Part shown: positions 17,698 through 26,324 of the stretch, in pieces
Layout: every line of letters starts with the position of its first letter
Numbering within the stretch: the stretch's first letter is position 1
Source: Anaerolineae bacterium
GTDB taxonomy: Bacteria; Chloroflexota; Anaerolineae; UBA4142; SHND01
DNA length: 64,000 bases
NCBI GenBank assembly: GCA_021463195.1
Contig: JAJTXZ010000012.1
Span: 1-64,000 of the forward strand
Direction of reading: 5' to 3'
Made by a program: the position numbers and the translations under genes
The notes under the pieces: model-generated
The model's database searches: none
Told to the model about the DNA's origin: nothing
Seen by the model: the letters and a program-made list of their open reading frames with translations, nothing else

Positions 17698-18792
17698 TTA
17701 TTCTCTGCCCAAGAACTGATTCAAAAGTTCGCACGTCTCATCGAGACGCTCGCGGTTCAAGGCATAACATTTGTTGCCTTCGCGCCGCCGTTCGGTGACG
17801 TATCCGGTCGCGCTCAGCTGTTTAAGATGCCGCGATGCGGCGGGCTGCGACAAATCGAGCAGCGTAATCATGTCTTGCGCGCACAGTTCTTTGCGCTGCG
17901 ACAGCAATTCCAAAATTCGCAAGCGCGTGTCATCATTCAGAGCGGACAAACGCACGACCAGCTCTGAACGCGCCAACGCGGGCGAAACGGCGCGCGTGCC
18001 GGCGGGCAAGCGCGCGCCAAACAACAACCACAACGTATCGTCATTTGAAAATTTTCCAAAATACGGTCCCATGTGCGCGGACGGAACCATGACGAGATGA
18101 CGCGCGCGCTGAATCATTTCTTCCCAATATGGTTTCAGCTCTTGTCCCGTCACGCGCTTTGCCATCTCAATCACGTCGAGTCGGCTATACCCTTGGGCGC
18201 GAAAAACGCTGACCGCTTCTTCCAGTATCGGGCGTACGCGCTTCCATTCTTGTTGCAGCGTCTCGCGCCACATCGTTTGCAAATGATAGACAATCAACGC
18301 TTTCATGCGCGGGGGGTCAGTGAAATAATCGTGCGCTTCGCGTTCCAATGCTTGATCATATTTACCCGAAAATTTTTCACTCAACCAGTTAATGTAGATT
18401 TCTTTGTCCAATAATTTTTGGATGTCGAATGCGGGTTCCGCGCGCACGCCGCGCGGCAGATCGCGTATTTTCGTCGTCAAGCGGCGCAGCAAGCGCTCGC
18501 GCAGCGCAACCGCGTCAGTCGCTTCTAAATCATTCATATACTCGTCAAACGATTTGTAGCTGCGAATCGGCGCGACGGCGAAATGCAATCCTTCCAGCAC
18601 AAGGCGATTGTTGTGGCGTCGTTCAGGCGAGAGCGCGTTATAAGTGCGCGTGACCCAATCGTCCAGCCCCGGCATTTGCTCGACATAATTGAGGAGCATC
18701 AGACTGTAAAGAAGATTTTGGGCAGGTTCGAGCTCAAAGGTGACGGTGGGAGAAATTGTCTGAGCGAGTTCCGCTTGGAGTTCTGCTGGCAT
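17698..18792 (-). CDS. ArsR-type transcriptional regulator with long N-terminal domain
   Basis: 364 residues. The winged helix lies at the C-terminus (about 280-364), with DDTRLRILELLSQRKELCAQ and the recognition helix LSQPAASRHLKQLSATGYV typical of ArsR/SmtB repressors. The first 270 residues are helical, of a type seen fused to ArsR domains, with unknown ligand. No metal-binding Cys/His pattern is evident. The ATG at 18792 has a GGAA site and is preferred over the open frame to 18897, because that stretch contains the promoter. The gene probably represses itself through the operator at 18814-18835. Confidence 0.85.
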   Translation of the reverse strand: MPAELQAELAQTISPTVTFELEPAQNLLYSLMLLNYVEQMPGLDDWVTRTYNALSPERRHNNRLVLEGLHFAVAPIRSYKSFDEYMNDLEATDAVALRERLLRRLTTKIRDLPRGVRAEPAFDIQKLLDKEIYINWLSEKFSGKYDQALEREAHDYFTDPPRMKALIVYHLQTMWRETLQQEWKRVRPILEEAVSVFRAQGYSRLDVIEMAKRVTGQELKPYWEEMIQRARHLVMVPSAHMGPYFGKFSNDDTLWLLFGARLPAGTRAVSPALARSELVVRLSALNDDTRLRILELLSQRKELCAQDMITLLDLSQPAASRHLKQLSATGYVTERRREGNKCYALNRERLDETCELLNQFLGRE

Positions 18793-18813
18793 CGTATATT
18801 TCCTATTATTTAT

Positions 18814-18869
18814 ATTATTCACTAAATCGAATAATGAGCATAGTATAAGCGACTTTTTCCATTTGTCAA
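18814..18869 (-). promoter_or_regulatory. Consensus sigma-70 promoter with overlapping ArsR-type operator
   Basis: On the minus strand TTGACA (18869-18864) and TATACT (18847-18842) are 16 bases apart, close to the sigma-70 consensus. Immediately downstream, covering the expected transcription start, lies an inverted repeat ATTATTC-N8-GAATAAT (18835-18814). Its size and AT-rich half-sites match ArsR-family operators. It ends 22 bases before the ATG of the ArsR-type gene, so autorepression is likely. Confidence 0.8.
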
Positions 18870-18927
18870 GCGCCAATTTATAACTTGATTTCGTCAATTA
18901 TTCATACCAACGCATAAAAAGAAAAAA

Positions 18928-18946
18928 CCGAAGCGGATTGCTTCGG
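18928..18946 (-). terminator. Rho-independent terminator for the two-component operon
   Basis: On the minus strand CCGAAGC pairs with GCTTCGG over a 5-base loop (18946-18928), followed by TTTTTTCTTTTT. It lies about 80 bases after the response regulator stop at 19027 and upstream of the ArsR promoter. Confidence 0.88.
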
Positions 18947-19026
18947 ATTTTCTACGCTTTTGAATTTGCGGTGGATTCCTACCCTGCCGAACATCTGCAA
19001 AGATTAGTCGGCGCGCGCCCATTAGT

Positions 19027-19686
19027 TCAACTCGGTTTCGGTTTGAGCAAGCCGCTTTGCACCGCATAGACCACCGCTTGCGCGCGATTGCGGAGATGCA
19101 GTTTTTCGAGAATATTTTTGAAATGATATTTGATGGTGTTTTCGCTCAAGTTGATGCGCGCGGCGATTTCGCGATTGGTGAGACCTTCGGCTGCCAACAA
19201 AAGCACCTCTTTTTCGCGCTCGCTCAACGCATCTTCCGCCGCCCGTTCTACGCCTTGCGTATTCATGCGCTTGGCAAACTCGCGCAAAATGCGCGACGCG
19301 AGCCGTCCCGACAGCGGCGTTTCGCCGCGCGCCGCGCCTTCGATTAAATCAAAAAAAGCGCGCGTGTCCGTATTTTTTAATAAATACCCTTGCGCGCCGC
19401 TTTTGATCGCTTCAAATACATCGTCGTCATCATCTGAAATGGTGAGAATGACAACGCGCACGTTGGGCAATTCACTCGTCAAGATACGCGTCGCCGTCAA
19501 ACCATCGAGCTCGGGCATATGAATATCCATCAGCACCAAATCGGGCTGCGTCCGCCGAATCAGTTCAAGCGCTTCGCGTCCATTGCTCGCCTCGCCCACA
19601 ATTTCAAAACCGCGCGCGCGGAGCAGCGAAGCGACACCGTCGCGAAATAAAGGATGATCGTCCGCCAATACAACTCGTGAATTCAT
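19027..19686 (-). CDS. NarL/LuxR-family response regulator
   Basis: 219 residues. The receiver domain (1-120) carries the acidic pair D9/D10, the phosphoacceptor D54 in VLMDIHMPELDG and K106 in YLLKNTD. The LuxR/GerE HTH (about 145-210) contains LSEREKEVLLLAAEGLTNRE and LSENTIKYHFKNILEKLHL. Its start overlaps the stop of the histidine kinase gene by 4 bases (ATGA), which identifies the partner. The target genes are unknown; the nearby FAD oxidase and the nar operon are candidates only by inference. Confidence 0.93.
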   Translation of the reverse strand: MNSRVVLADDHPLFRDGVASLLRARGFEIVGEASNGREALELIRRTQPDLVLMDIHMPELDGLTATRILTSELPNVRVVILTISDDDDDVFEAIKSGAQGYLLKNTDTRAFFDLIEGAARGETPLSGRLASRILREFAKRMNTQGVERAAEDALSEREKEVLLLAAEGLTNREIAARINLSENTIKYHFKNILEKLHLRNRAQAVVYAVQSGLLKPKPS

Positions 19687-21335
19687 TCGTTATGTCCTCG
19701 ATAAATTAACGGAATCGTTACTTGAATCCGCGCGCCCTGCCCCGGCGTCGAATGCACCATAAACGTCCCATGAATAGATTCCACTCGTTCGCGCATGGAT
19801 TGCAAACCAAAGCGCGGACCGAAACTGCGCGCGGGCCGCGCGGGATCAAAACCTCGCCCGTCATCGCGAATTTCTAAATGCAAATCGTCTTGGACGCGTG
19901 TCAGCGAAACCCACGCGTGCTTGGCGCGCGCATGTTTGCGCACATTGCTCAACGCCTCTTGCGCCACGCGCAGCAGCTGCACTTCAACGGCAGGCGACAG
20001 AGTCACGTTCCAATCGGAAGCATCGAACGTGACAGGCAAATCGCAAAAGCGGCTAAAGCGTTCGATATAGCTTGCCAACATTTGAGTAATGCCGCGTTCC
20101 GCGTTGGTCTCGCCGTGCAGACCCAACACCAGTTCGCGCGTATCTTGATACAATTCTTGCGACAACAGCGACAGCTCTTCCAATTCAGCTTGCGCCTGCG
20201 GCACATTGTCCTGCGCGAGCCATTCGCGCACGACGCCGGTTTTGATATTCACAAAACCGAGAATCTGCGCGAGCGTATCGTGAATCTCGCGCGCGAGCCG
20301 TTCGCGTTCCGCCGTCGCCGCGCGGCTGCCCATCGTCTCTAACGCGCGCACGCGCTCCACCGCCAACGCGGCTTGCGCGGCAATGCCCATCAACAGCGCG
20401 CGCTCTTCGGCTGAATATTCGCGCGGCCCTTGACTGGCCACGCACAGACAACCGACAATATGTCCGTTGCGGCGCACGGGCAAATCGAGATGCGCCTGCC
20501 GATATTTAAAACGCACGACCGGACAAGCGACTTGCACGCCATCGCCGCGTTCAAATTGCGCGACCTGAAGCTCGAACGCTTCATCCGCGCCGCTGGTGCC
20601 TTGCACCACCCACATCTTTTGGTCTTGATTCCACAAACACAGCGCCGACGCTTCCGCATGAATCAGTTCGCGCGCGCGCTTGACAATCGTGCGCAGCACT
20701 TGATTATAATCTTCGGTCGCCGTGACTTCGAGGCCCGCGTCCCACAAACGTTTTTCATCTGTCAACTGTTTTTGCGTCCGCGCCAGCGCCTTTTCATGCG
20801 CCAACGTGATGGCAAACACACGCGCGACCGCTTGATACCATTCATCGGCAAACGCCTGCAATTCGCCGCGATGGCGCGCGCCAATTTCGAGAACGCCAAT
20901 ATTTTGTTCATCCCAGCGCAAAGGAATTCGAATCAGTTCGACAAACCCTTTGGCGCGCAATTCGGGGAATGGATCGAGCGAGTACAAGCGCGCAATATTT
21001 TCCGTCTCGGCGGGCGCCGTCACAAAACTTTCGGGGAACAAGCCGCGCTGCGCATAGCGCGTAAAAGGCGCCATCGTTTCCGGTCTGGTCCAGACAAGCG
21101 CTGTCGCGGCGTGAGAAAATTCGATCACCAGATCGAGCGCGTTCGCGACGGCTTGCGCTGAATCTGAACTTGCCAGAACCGCTTCGACGCGCGCCAACAT
21201 TTCCAGCGCGCGGGTTTTCTGCCGCGCCCGCGCGCGCGCGCGGCGCAGCGCCACAGCAAGAACTATGAGCGCCGCGAGACTGACCGCCACAAGGATACTC
21301 GACACCAATCCCAAAATCGGTTCGCTCCCAAACAC
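19683..21335 (-). CDS. GAF-domain sensor histidine kinase (HisKA_3, NarX-like)
   Basis: About 550 residues. One membrane helix at the N-terminus (LVSSILVAVSLAALIVLAVA) is followed by two GAF-like domains (about 40-165 and 185-315), a HisKA_3 dimerisation helix with the phosphoacceptor His in LAREIHDTLAQILGF, and a HATPase domain with DDGRGFDP and FGLQSMRERV. The frame is open from a TTG at 21359, but a GTG at 21335 preceded by GGGAG is a better start. The GAF domains suggest a soluble small-molecule or redox signal. It is coupled to the response regulator by a 4-base overlap. Confidence 0.9.
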   Translation of the reverse strand: MFGSEPILGLVSSILVAVSLAALIVLAVALRRARARARQKTRALEMLARVEAVLASSDSAQAVANALDLVIEFSHAATALVWTRPETMAPFTRYAQRGLFPESFVTAPAETENIARLYSLDPFPELRAKGFVELIRIPLRWDEQNIGVLEIGARHRGELQAFADEWYQAVARVFAITLAHEKALARTQKQLTDEKRLWDAGLEVTATEDYNQVLRTIVKRARELIHAEASALCLWNQDQKMWVVQGTSGADEAFELQVAQFERGDGVQVACPVVRFKYRQAHLDLPVRRNGHIVGCLCVASQGPREYSAEERALLMGIAAQAALAVERVRALETMGSRAATAERERLAREIHDTLAQILGFVNIKTGVVREWLAQDNVPQAQAELEELSLLSQELYQDTRELVLGLHGETNAERGITQMLASYIERFSRFCDLPVTFDASDWNVTLSPAVEVQLLRVAQEALSNVRKHARAKHAWVSLTRVQDDLHLEIRDDGRGFDPARPARSFGPRFGLQSMRERVESIHGTFMVHSTPGQGARIQVTIPLIYRGHNE

Positions 21336-21556
21336 GCGCACTCCCTTTCCAGCCCCCAACCCGAGTTGGATATATTTACCGCATCGCGACCGGCTAATGT
21401 TTCAAAACCCGAGTGGGGAGTGGACAGCCATACAAAGGATAGGAAAATCCCGCTAGTGTACTATACTGAAAGTTAAATATAATTACCACATGGTGGGTGC
21501 AATCTGCAACAAAGGATAGTATACTCTGCATTATACCCACCTTACGGATAAAGTCT

Positions 21557-22747
21557 ATGGCTCATTCAAATTCAAACCAAGCAGATGTTGTCATTATCGG
21601 CGGCGGCGTCACGGGAACGAGCGCGGCGTTGCAATTAACGTCGCGCGGAATACGCGTGATTCTCGTCGAAAAGAAATTTCTCGCGGCGGGTTCGACCGGA
21701 CGTTCGTCCGCTGTCATTCGCCAACACTATTCCAACGAAATTACCGCGCGCATGGCAAAGTATTCGCTGCGCGTGTTTCAAAATTTCGCGGAGGTTGTCG
21801 GCGGCACGGCGGATTTCAACCACACGGGGTTTCTGGTGTTGGTCGCGGCGCAAGACGAAGCGGGGCTGCGCGAAAATATCGCGCTGCAGCAAAGCGTTGG
21901 CATCAACACCAAAATCATTTCGCTGGCCGAGTTGCGTGAAATAGAACCGTCCATCGCCGCGACCGATTTGGTCACTGCCGCGTATGAACCCGAAGGCGGC
22001 TACGCGGACCCTGTAGCGACGACGCAGAGTTTTGCCGACGCGGCGCGGGCGCGCGGCGCGGAAATTTGGCAGGATACGCGTGTGACGCGCGTCGTGATGG
22101 AAAAAGAACGCGTGGTCGGCGTGGAAACGACGCGCGGTTTTATTTCAACGCCAAACGTCATCAACTGCGCGAACGCGTGGGCGCCGGGCATCGCCGCGCC
22201 GTTGGGCATTGCGCTGCCGATTCAACCCGAACGCCACCAAATCGCCATGTTCCAACAACTGCCGCCGCGCGAAAAACCGCGCGTCGTCATTGGCGATTTC
22301 GTGCATCAAATTTATTATCGTCCCGAAGGGCCCGTGCAGACGCTCGTCGGCTCGGTCGCGCCCGATGGACAGCCGATTGCGAATCCCGATGAATACAACA
22401 CGGGCGCGGACGACGAATATATCATTCACGTCGGCGAATCTCTCGCGGAACGACATCCCGCGATGGCGCACGCCTTTTCCAAAGGCGGCTATTCGGGAAT
22501 GTACGGCGTGACGCCCGACTGGCATCCGATCATTGATGAGATTCCGCAGGGGAGTGGTTTTTTTGTCGCGGCAGGATTTTCGGGACACGGTTTCAAATTG
22601 AGTCCCGCCGTCGGCGTGATGATTGCGGATATGGTCACGCGTCAAGCGCAGCCCACCGCGCAATTAGAGCGCGCGCTCTTTCGCTACGCGCGTTTCGCGG
22701 AAAATGATTTGGTGCGCGGAAAATACGAATACAGCATTATCGGCTAA
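21557..22747 (+). CDS. FAD-dependent amine/amino-acid oxidoreductase (DadA/SoxB family)
   Basis: 396 residues. The N-terminal dinucleotide motif is VVIIGGGVTGTSAALQL, followed by EKKFLAAGSTGRSSAVIRQH, the sarcosine oxidase-beta-like FAD loop, and the C-terminal SGHGFKLSPAVG motif. Family members oxidise secondary amines, glycine, proline or D-amino acids to imines. The ATG at 21557 is chosen because the upstream 20 codons are not family-like. It is divergent from the histidine kinase across about 220 bases that contain AT-rich promoter-like sequence (TATAAT at 21478). The C-terminus KYEYSIIG recurs as a remnant at 27743. Confidence 0.88.
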   Translation: MAHSNSNQADVVIIGGGVTGTSAALQLTSRGIRVILVEKKFLAAGSTGRSSAVIRQHYSNEITARMAKYSLRVFQNFAEVVGGTADFNHTGFLVLVAAQDEAGLRENIALQQSVGINTKIISLAELREIEPSIAATDLVTAAYEPEGGYADPVATTQSFADAARARGAEIWQDTRVTRVVMEKERVVGVETTRGFISTPNVINCANAWAPGIAAPLGIALPIQPERHQIAMFQQLPPREKPRVVIGDFVHQIYYRPEGPVQTLVGSVAPDGQPIANPDEYNTGADDEYIIHVGESLAERHPAMAHAFSKGGYSGMYGVTPDWHPIIDEIPQGSGFFVAAGFSGHGFKLSPAVGVMIADMVTRQAQPTAQLERALFRYARFAENDLVRGKYEYSIIG

Positions 22748-22765
22748 TGCGGCGATGCTGCGTAA

Positions 22766-22800
22766 AAAAACTGACGCGTGAAAATCACGCGTCAGTTTTT
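22766..22800. terminator. Rho-independent bidirectional terminator
   Basis: AAAAACTGACGCGTGA (22766-22781) pairs perfectly with TCACGCGTCAGTTTTT (22785-22800) over an AAA loop. It ends the FAD oxidoreductase transcript on the plus strand and can also serve the minus-strand gene ending at 22832. Confidence 0.95.
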
Positions 22801-22831
22801 ATTTAAAGCGATTTCGTTTCGCTCGCATAGC

Positions 22832-23125
22832 TCATGCTGATACGGGCACATACAAATGCGGTTTCGCGCGCTTCCAATCCAAACGACGCGCGGACCTGAT
22901 GCGCGCAAAGACGACGGGTTTGCCTTCCGTTCCAAAGCGATCCAGCAATTCAAGATTGTACAAGCGAATCTCTGGATCGTCTTCGGGCAAAATCACAAGT
23001 TCAAAATTGTCGGGCAGCGCGGAAAAAATGCGCGGTTCAGTGACAAGATAACGCATCAGTTTTTCTAACAGTGCGATATTGCGTTCAACAACCCGACGCG
23101 GTTTGCGGTCTATGAATTTAGCCAT
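22832..23125 (-). CDS. Conserved small protein, possibly DUF5647-like
   Basis: 97 residues, soluble, with an N-terminal helix (RNIALLEKLMRYLVTEPRIF) followed by DNFELVILPEDDPEIRLYNL and GKPVVFARI. The pattern recalls small DUF5647-type proteins from filamentous and related bacteria, but this family name is from memory and unverified. Its ATG overlaps the end of the upstream frame-disrupted gene (stop at 23110) by 16 bases, so the pair was built as an operon. The function is unknown; a toxin-antitoxin-like role is possible but not supported by any catalytic motif. Confidence 0.75.
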   Translation of the reverse strand: MAKFIDRKPRRVVERNIALLEKLMRYLVTEPRIFSALPDNFELVILPEDDPEIRLYNLELLDRFGTEGKPVVFARIRSARRLDWKRAKPHLYVPVSA

Positions 23126-23423
23126 TGTTCGTACCTTTCACGATATTTTTCCCAATTCGCCGCGAGATCTTTGAGCGCAAAAGTTAGTCCCTCGTTGAAA
23201 TCTTTGACTTGCATTTCCTTTTTTACGGGCGAACGCGCCGGGCGCATAAGTCACGATGCGCAAACCCATGGGCGGTGTCGTAGCGTACGATAGGGATCCA
23301 TTTCCCTTCGATGAAACATTCCAACTGCACGACAAACTCGGTGACGCGATCTCGTTCCACCAGGAAACGAACCCGCGCGGCATTCTTGTCATCAAACATG
23401 CGACGAAACTCAACAATGCGCAT
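23110..23423 (-). pseudogene. Frame-disrupted small conserved gene (two frameshifts), partner of the next gene
   Basis: Reading from the ATG at 23423, the first frame gives MRIVEFRRMFDD and then VRYDTAHGFAHRDL, and ends early. The second frame continues YAPGAFARKK. The third frame, after an A6 run, gives EMQVKDFNEGLTFALKDL and then ANWEKYRERYEQWLNS with a stop at 23110. Joined, these make one coherent protein of about 103 residues, so two +1 shifts have broken the gene, or the assembly has two indel errors. It resembles small proteins of unknown function often paired with the downstream family. A promoter lies just upstream (23450-23478). Confidence 0.75.
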
Positions 23424-23449
23424 ACGCTCACCGAGAACTTGCAACAAAG

Positions 23450-23478
23450 ATTATAGCAGATTGTCTCTAGTCTGCGAA
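23450..23478 (-). promoter_or_regulatory. Predicted sigma-70 promoter
   Basis: On the minus strand TTCGCA (23478-23473) and TATAAT (23455-23450) are separated by 17 bases. The expected start of transcription is about 20 bases upstream of the ATG at 23423. The -10 box is perfect and the -35 matches 4 of 6. Confidence 0.65.
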
Positions 23479-23593
23479 CAACTGTTGAGCGAACGCGCGT
23501 TAGAGGAATTGGGCGCGCAACGGGTAGAACTATGCGGGCTGAACTTGGAAAACGTGTGGGTAAACATATTTTGATTTTGGCAAAAGCGATTCG

Positions 23594-24868
23594 TCAGTGA
23601 ATGGATGCCGCTAACGCGCGCGTGTTGGCGCCGCCGGTATTATCGAACGTAATCCAAACTTGATAGGACACTTTCGGATAACCTGCAAAGGGTTCGCCTG
23701 TATCGTCGCTTGTTTTGTTTGTGCCAACATACGGCGCGCTGCCCCACGCGATTTTTTTCGCCGCGCTCGGATTCGCGTTAAAATCTTCGTATTGAATAGA
23801 TTGGTACGTCCATTCCCAATCGCACGGCATTCGCCAGCCCGCATCGGGACAGCCCATTCCGTCCGCGCTCGTCTTGCCGCGATCGTCCGACCATCCACTC
23901 CCGCTTTTGCTTGCCGCATACGGAACGGTTTGCACCAAACCGAATTCGTATGCGCCTGCCACCAAAAGATTGTAACGCGCGCCGCCATTCAACCCATTCC
24001 ACGTCCAATCCGAATTCGTCAAAACATTCGCGCCGCTCGTCGCAAATTTGTATTGGTCGCCCCACTCGAGCTGGGTGAGCGGCGCGTCGGTTTTGTCAAA
24101 AATGAGATAGCCGTAGGGTCCGCGTAAATCTACGCTTACTGTATTCGCGGGCGCATTCGCCAGATTGTATGTGACGCTCCACAATGGATAATCCTGCCCC
24201 GCGCTAAATTTCCACTTGATGGTCACGGGCAAATCGTATTTTTTGTGCGCGTTGAGATTACTCGGCGTTGGGTCATAAATATCCGCGAGCGCGGTCTTGG
24301 TACCCCAATGCGGATAATTTTGCGTGAACTTGTGAACCGCGCGCTGGTTCGTGACGGAAACGGTCTTGCCGCTGCCGGGCATGGACAAGCCCAAAGGGGA
24401 ATCATCCTGTCCGTGCAAACTCGCAATCGTGCAATAGTTGGAATCGTCCGCGCAAACATTCGCGTCGAAATAGCGATAGAGTTCGTGCGAAACAAAATAG
24501 CCAAAGCCCGCGTCGCCGCGAAATGAGGGCGGATTGAGATAGACAGTTTTCCACTTGCGCTTAACTGTATCAAAAATTTGGTACGAAAACTGAATCGCGT
24601 AGCCGCCGCGCGGTTGACCATCCAATTGTTGTCCAAAGCGCACGAGCGACGCGCTGCGCGGGCGTCCATGTGAATCGCGCCAGGTGTAACGATCCACGAT
24701 GAGCTTGTTCACGATGCCGGTTTGCAAAAGAACGTTTTGTCCGGCTTGGAGCTTGGGTCTGCCAAGTTTATTGTAGGCGGGCGCAGCGTCTGCCGTAAAT
24801 GCGAACGTGACAAAGCACGCGATGCCCAACGCCAACGCGCGCTTGAAAAACCATTTTGGATTCATCAT
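23594..24868 (-). CDS. Secreted protein of unknown function
   Basis: 424 residues with a clear Sec signal peptide (FFKRALALGIACFVTFAFTADA, cut near ADA-AP). The mature part is rich in aromatic residues and Asn/Gly, with blocks such as GYAIQFSYQIFD, VDLRGPYGYLIFD and WGDQYKFATSG that suggest an all-beta extracellular fold. Two to three Cys pairs (CADDSNYC, CPDAGWRMPC) could form disulfides. No catalytic motif is recognised. The start overlaps the stop of the GAF-LuxR regulator (ATGA, 24865-24868), so the two are translationally coupled. This is an unusual pairing of regulator and exported product. Confidence 0.8.
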   Translation of the reverse strand: MMNPKWFFKRALALGIACFVTFAFTADAAPAYNKLGRPKLQAGQNVLLQTGIVNKLIVDRYTWRDSHGRPRSASLVRFGQQLDGQPRGGYAIQFSYQIFDTVKRKWKTVYLNPPSFRGDAGFGYFVSHELYRYFDANVCADDSNYCTIASLHGQDDSPLGLSMPGSGKTVSVTNQRAVHKFTQNYPHWGTKTALADIYDPTPSNLNAHKKYDLPVTIKWKFSAGQDYPLWSVTYNLANAPANTVSVDLRGPYGYLIFDKTDAPLTQLEWGDQYKFATSGANVLTNSDWTWNGLNGGARYNLLVAGAYEFGLVQTVPYAASKSGSGWSDDRGKTSADGMGCPDAGWRMPCDWEWTYQSIQYEDFNANPSAAKKIAWGSAPYVGTNKTSDDTGEPFAGYPKVSYQVWITFDNTGGANTRALAASIH

Positions 24869-25620
24869 GGCCCCTCTCTATTTACCCCCAAAACACGCTG
24901 ATGCCGCGCCCACTCGACCACCTCATAGCGCGACGCCAATCTTAATTTTTTCAAAATCGCGCTGACGTGGTGTTCGACGGTGTGCGGTTTGATGTTCAGC
25001 CCACGCGCAATCTCGACATTGCGCTTGCCCCGCGCGAGTTCGCGCAGCACTTGGATTTCGCGCGGCGAGATACAGTGGAATTTTTCTTGAGAGATGTAGG
25101 CGCTGTTCTCTTGGCGCTGTATCCGCGCCAAGACGGCGCTGGCGCCATTTGCCAAAGAAGTCAAGAGCGAAACATCGTGTTCGCCAAACGCATTCACTTG
25201 CGGACTTTCGACATTGATAACCCCAATAGTCAGCGCGCGCGTTTTGAGCGGCACGCAAAGTTCAGAGCGTATTTTAGGCACAAGACCGCGATAGCGCGGC
25301 TCTTGCGACACATCCGCAACCAGCAGCGGCGCGCCGTGTTCCAGCACCCACCCGACTACACCTTGACCGGGCGCAACGGTCAAACTATTTTGAAGGGATT
25401 CGGAAATTCCAAAACCCGCCGCAAATCGCAGCAAACCATCTGCGCCGACCAAGCCAACGCCAAATTGAGCATAGCCAATTTCTACGCGCACGATTTCGGC
25501 GAGGGCGCGGAGCGCCTCCGCCGACGAAGCAAATTCAAGATTGCTCCACGCGATGAGTTGACTCAAGACGCGCAGATGCGTTTGCATAATCTGTATGTGG
25601 CGCAAGTCCAGCTCTGACAT
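24865..25620 (-). CDS. GAF-domain LuxR-type transcriptional regulator
   Basis: 251 residues from the ATG at 25620, which has a strong GGAGGG site; the frame is open 9 codons further. Residues about 20-170 form a GAF domain (ALTIGVINVESPQVNAFGEH). The C-terminus is a GerE/LuxR HTH with ISPREIQVLRELARGKRNVE and IKPHTVEHHVSAILKKL. There is no receiver domain, so it probably senses a ligand directly through GAF. It shares an operon with the secreted protein and is a likely activator of it. The 355-base region upstream (25621-25975) holds no gene, only a poly-A run near 25677 and a palindrome. Confidence 0.9.
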   Translation of the reverse strand: MSELDLRHIQIMQTHLRVLSQLIAWSNLEFASSAEALRALAEIVRVEIGYAQFGVGLVGADGLLRFAAGFGISESLQNSLTVAPGQGVVGWVLEHGAPLLVADVSQEPRYRGLVPKIRSELCVPLKTRALTIGVINVESPQVNAFGEHDVSLLTSLANGASAVLARIQRQENSAYISQEKFHCISPREIQVLRELARGKRNVEIARGLNIKPHTVEHHVSAILKKLRLASRYEVVEWARHQRVLGVNREGP

Positions 25621-25852
25621 GGATACCCTCCAAATATAGCTGCTCAATCAGGCGAACCTGTGGTTTACGCCGCTGCAAAAAAAAAGTCATCCTGGCGCAC
25701 AGCAAGTCAAGCAATATTGGGAATTATAGTCACGCGAACGGCAGAAGACAAGCGCGCGAAATTTTGAAATTCCGCGAAAATGCAGCAGCGCACCGTGCGC
25801 TGAAAATCTTGTGCCGCGCGCTGCAAACCGCGCCGCGCCAAAAATGGGCGCT

Positions 25853-25888
25853 GTCTATAGCGGAAACTTGCGGTAATCCGCTATAGAC
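25853..25888. repeat. Palindromic element with CTATAGAC core
   Basis: GTCTATAGCGGA (25853-25864) pairs perfectly with TCCGCTATAGAC (25877-25888) around a 12-base loop. The half-sequence CCGCTATAGACG recurs at about 32159-32170 in the livJ-livH gap. It lies in the 355-base gap between two regulator genes and may be a member of a dispersed REP-like family. Nothing else recognisable fills that gap. Confidence 0.7.
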
Positions 25889-25975
25889 GGCGCCCCTGCT
25901 CTGGCTTGGAATCAAAGCGCATTATTTATTATTGGAACGGATCCTTGGCAGTGTACATGAGGCGCGGAGGTCAGC

Positions 25976-26188
25976 TTGGTTGCATTGACTGCGTTGGAAA
26001 AAGAAATCGTGATTCTGGTCGCGCAAGGATGCGCGAGTCGCGAGATTGCAGAGAAACTGTGTTTGGCGGAACAGACGGTAAAGAATTATTTGTGCGTGAT
26101 TTATGACAAGACTTGCACCAAGAATCGCGCAGAGTTAACGGTATTTGCTTTCCGCGCGGGTCTGGTTGACGCGACGAACAAGAAATAA
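25976..26188 (+). CDS. Stand-alone LuxR/GerE-type HTH protein (copy 1)
   Basis: 70 residues, almost entirely one GerE HTH: TALEKEIVILVAQGCASREI, then LAEQTVKNYLCVIYDKTCTK. A strong GGAGG site lies 5 bases before a TTG start at 25976. It has no sensory domain. A close relative is encoded at 27523; by hand count 43 of 63 aligned residues are identical. Such mini-regulators may act as DNA-binding modules or as dominant-negative partners. Copy 1 has four cysteines absent from copy 2. Confidence 0.75.
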   Translation: MVALTALEKEIVILVAQGCASREIAEKLCLAEQTVKNYLCVIYDKTCTKNRAELTVFAFRAGLVDATNKK

Positions 26189-26200
26189 TTTTCGGAAAAA

Positions 26201-26251
26201 GTACGAATGTACTCTCTTTTTCACGCGAGGCAAAAGAGAGTACGTTCGTAC
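26201..26251. repeat. Long inverted repeat downstream of HTH gene
   Basis: GTACGAATGTACTCTCTTTT (26201-26220) pairs with 26232-26251 with a single G-T wobble, over an 11-base loop. There is no U-tract after the right arm, so it is more likely a palindromic repeat or mRNA-stabilising hairpin than a terminator. Confidence 0.75.
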
Positions 26252-26324
26252 CTTGTAATTGGCCGGATGTACCGTTAGAATCTCTCCAACGTGCTCTATC
26301 ACGAATCTCAGTGGAGGGAAAACA

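Noticed and set aside
21360-21556. Riboswitch upstream of the FAD oxidoreductase gene
   Set aside because: The 200-base divergent region has AT-rich promoter-like sequence but no recognisable glycine, lysine or FMN aptamer pattern.
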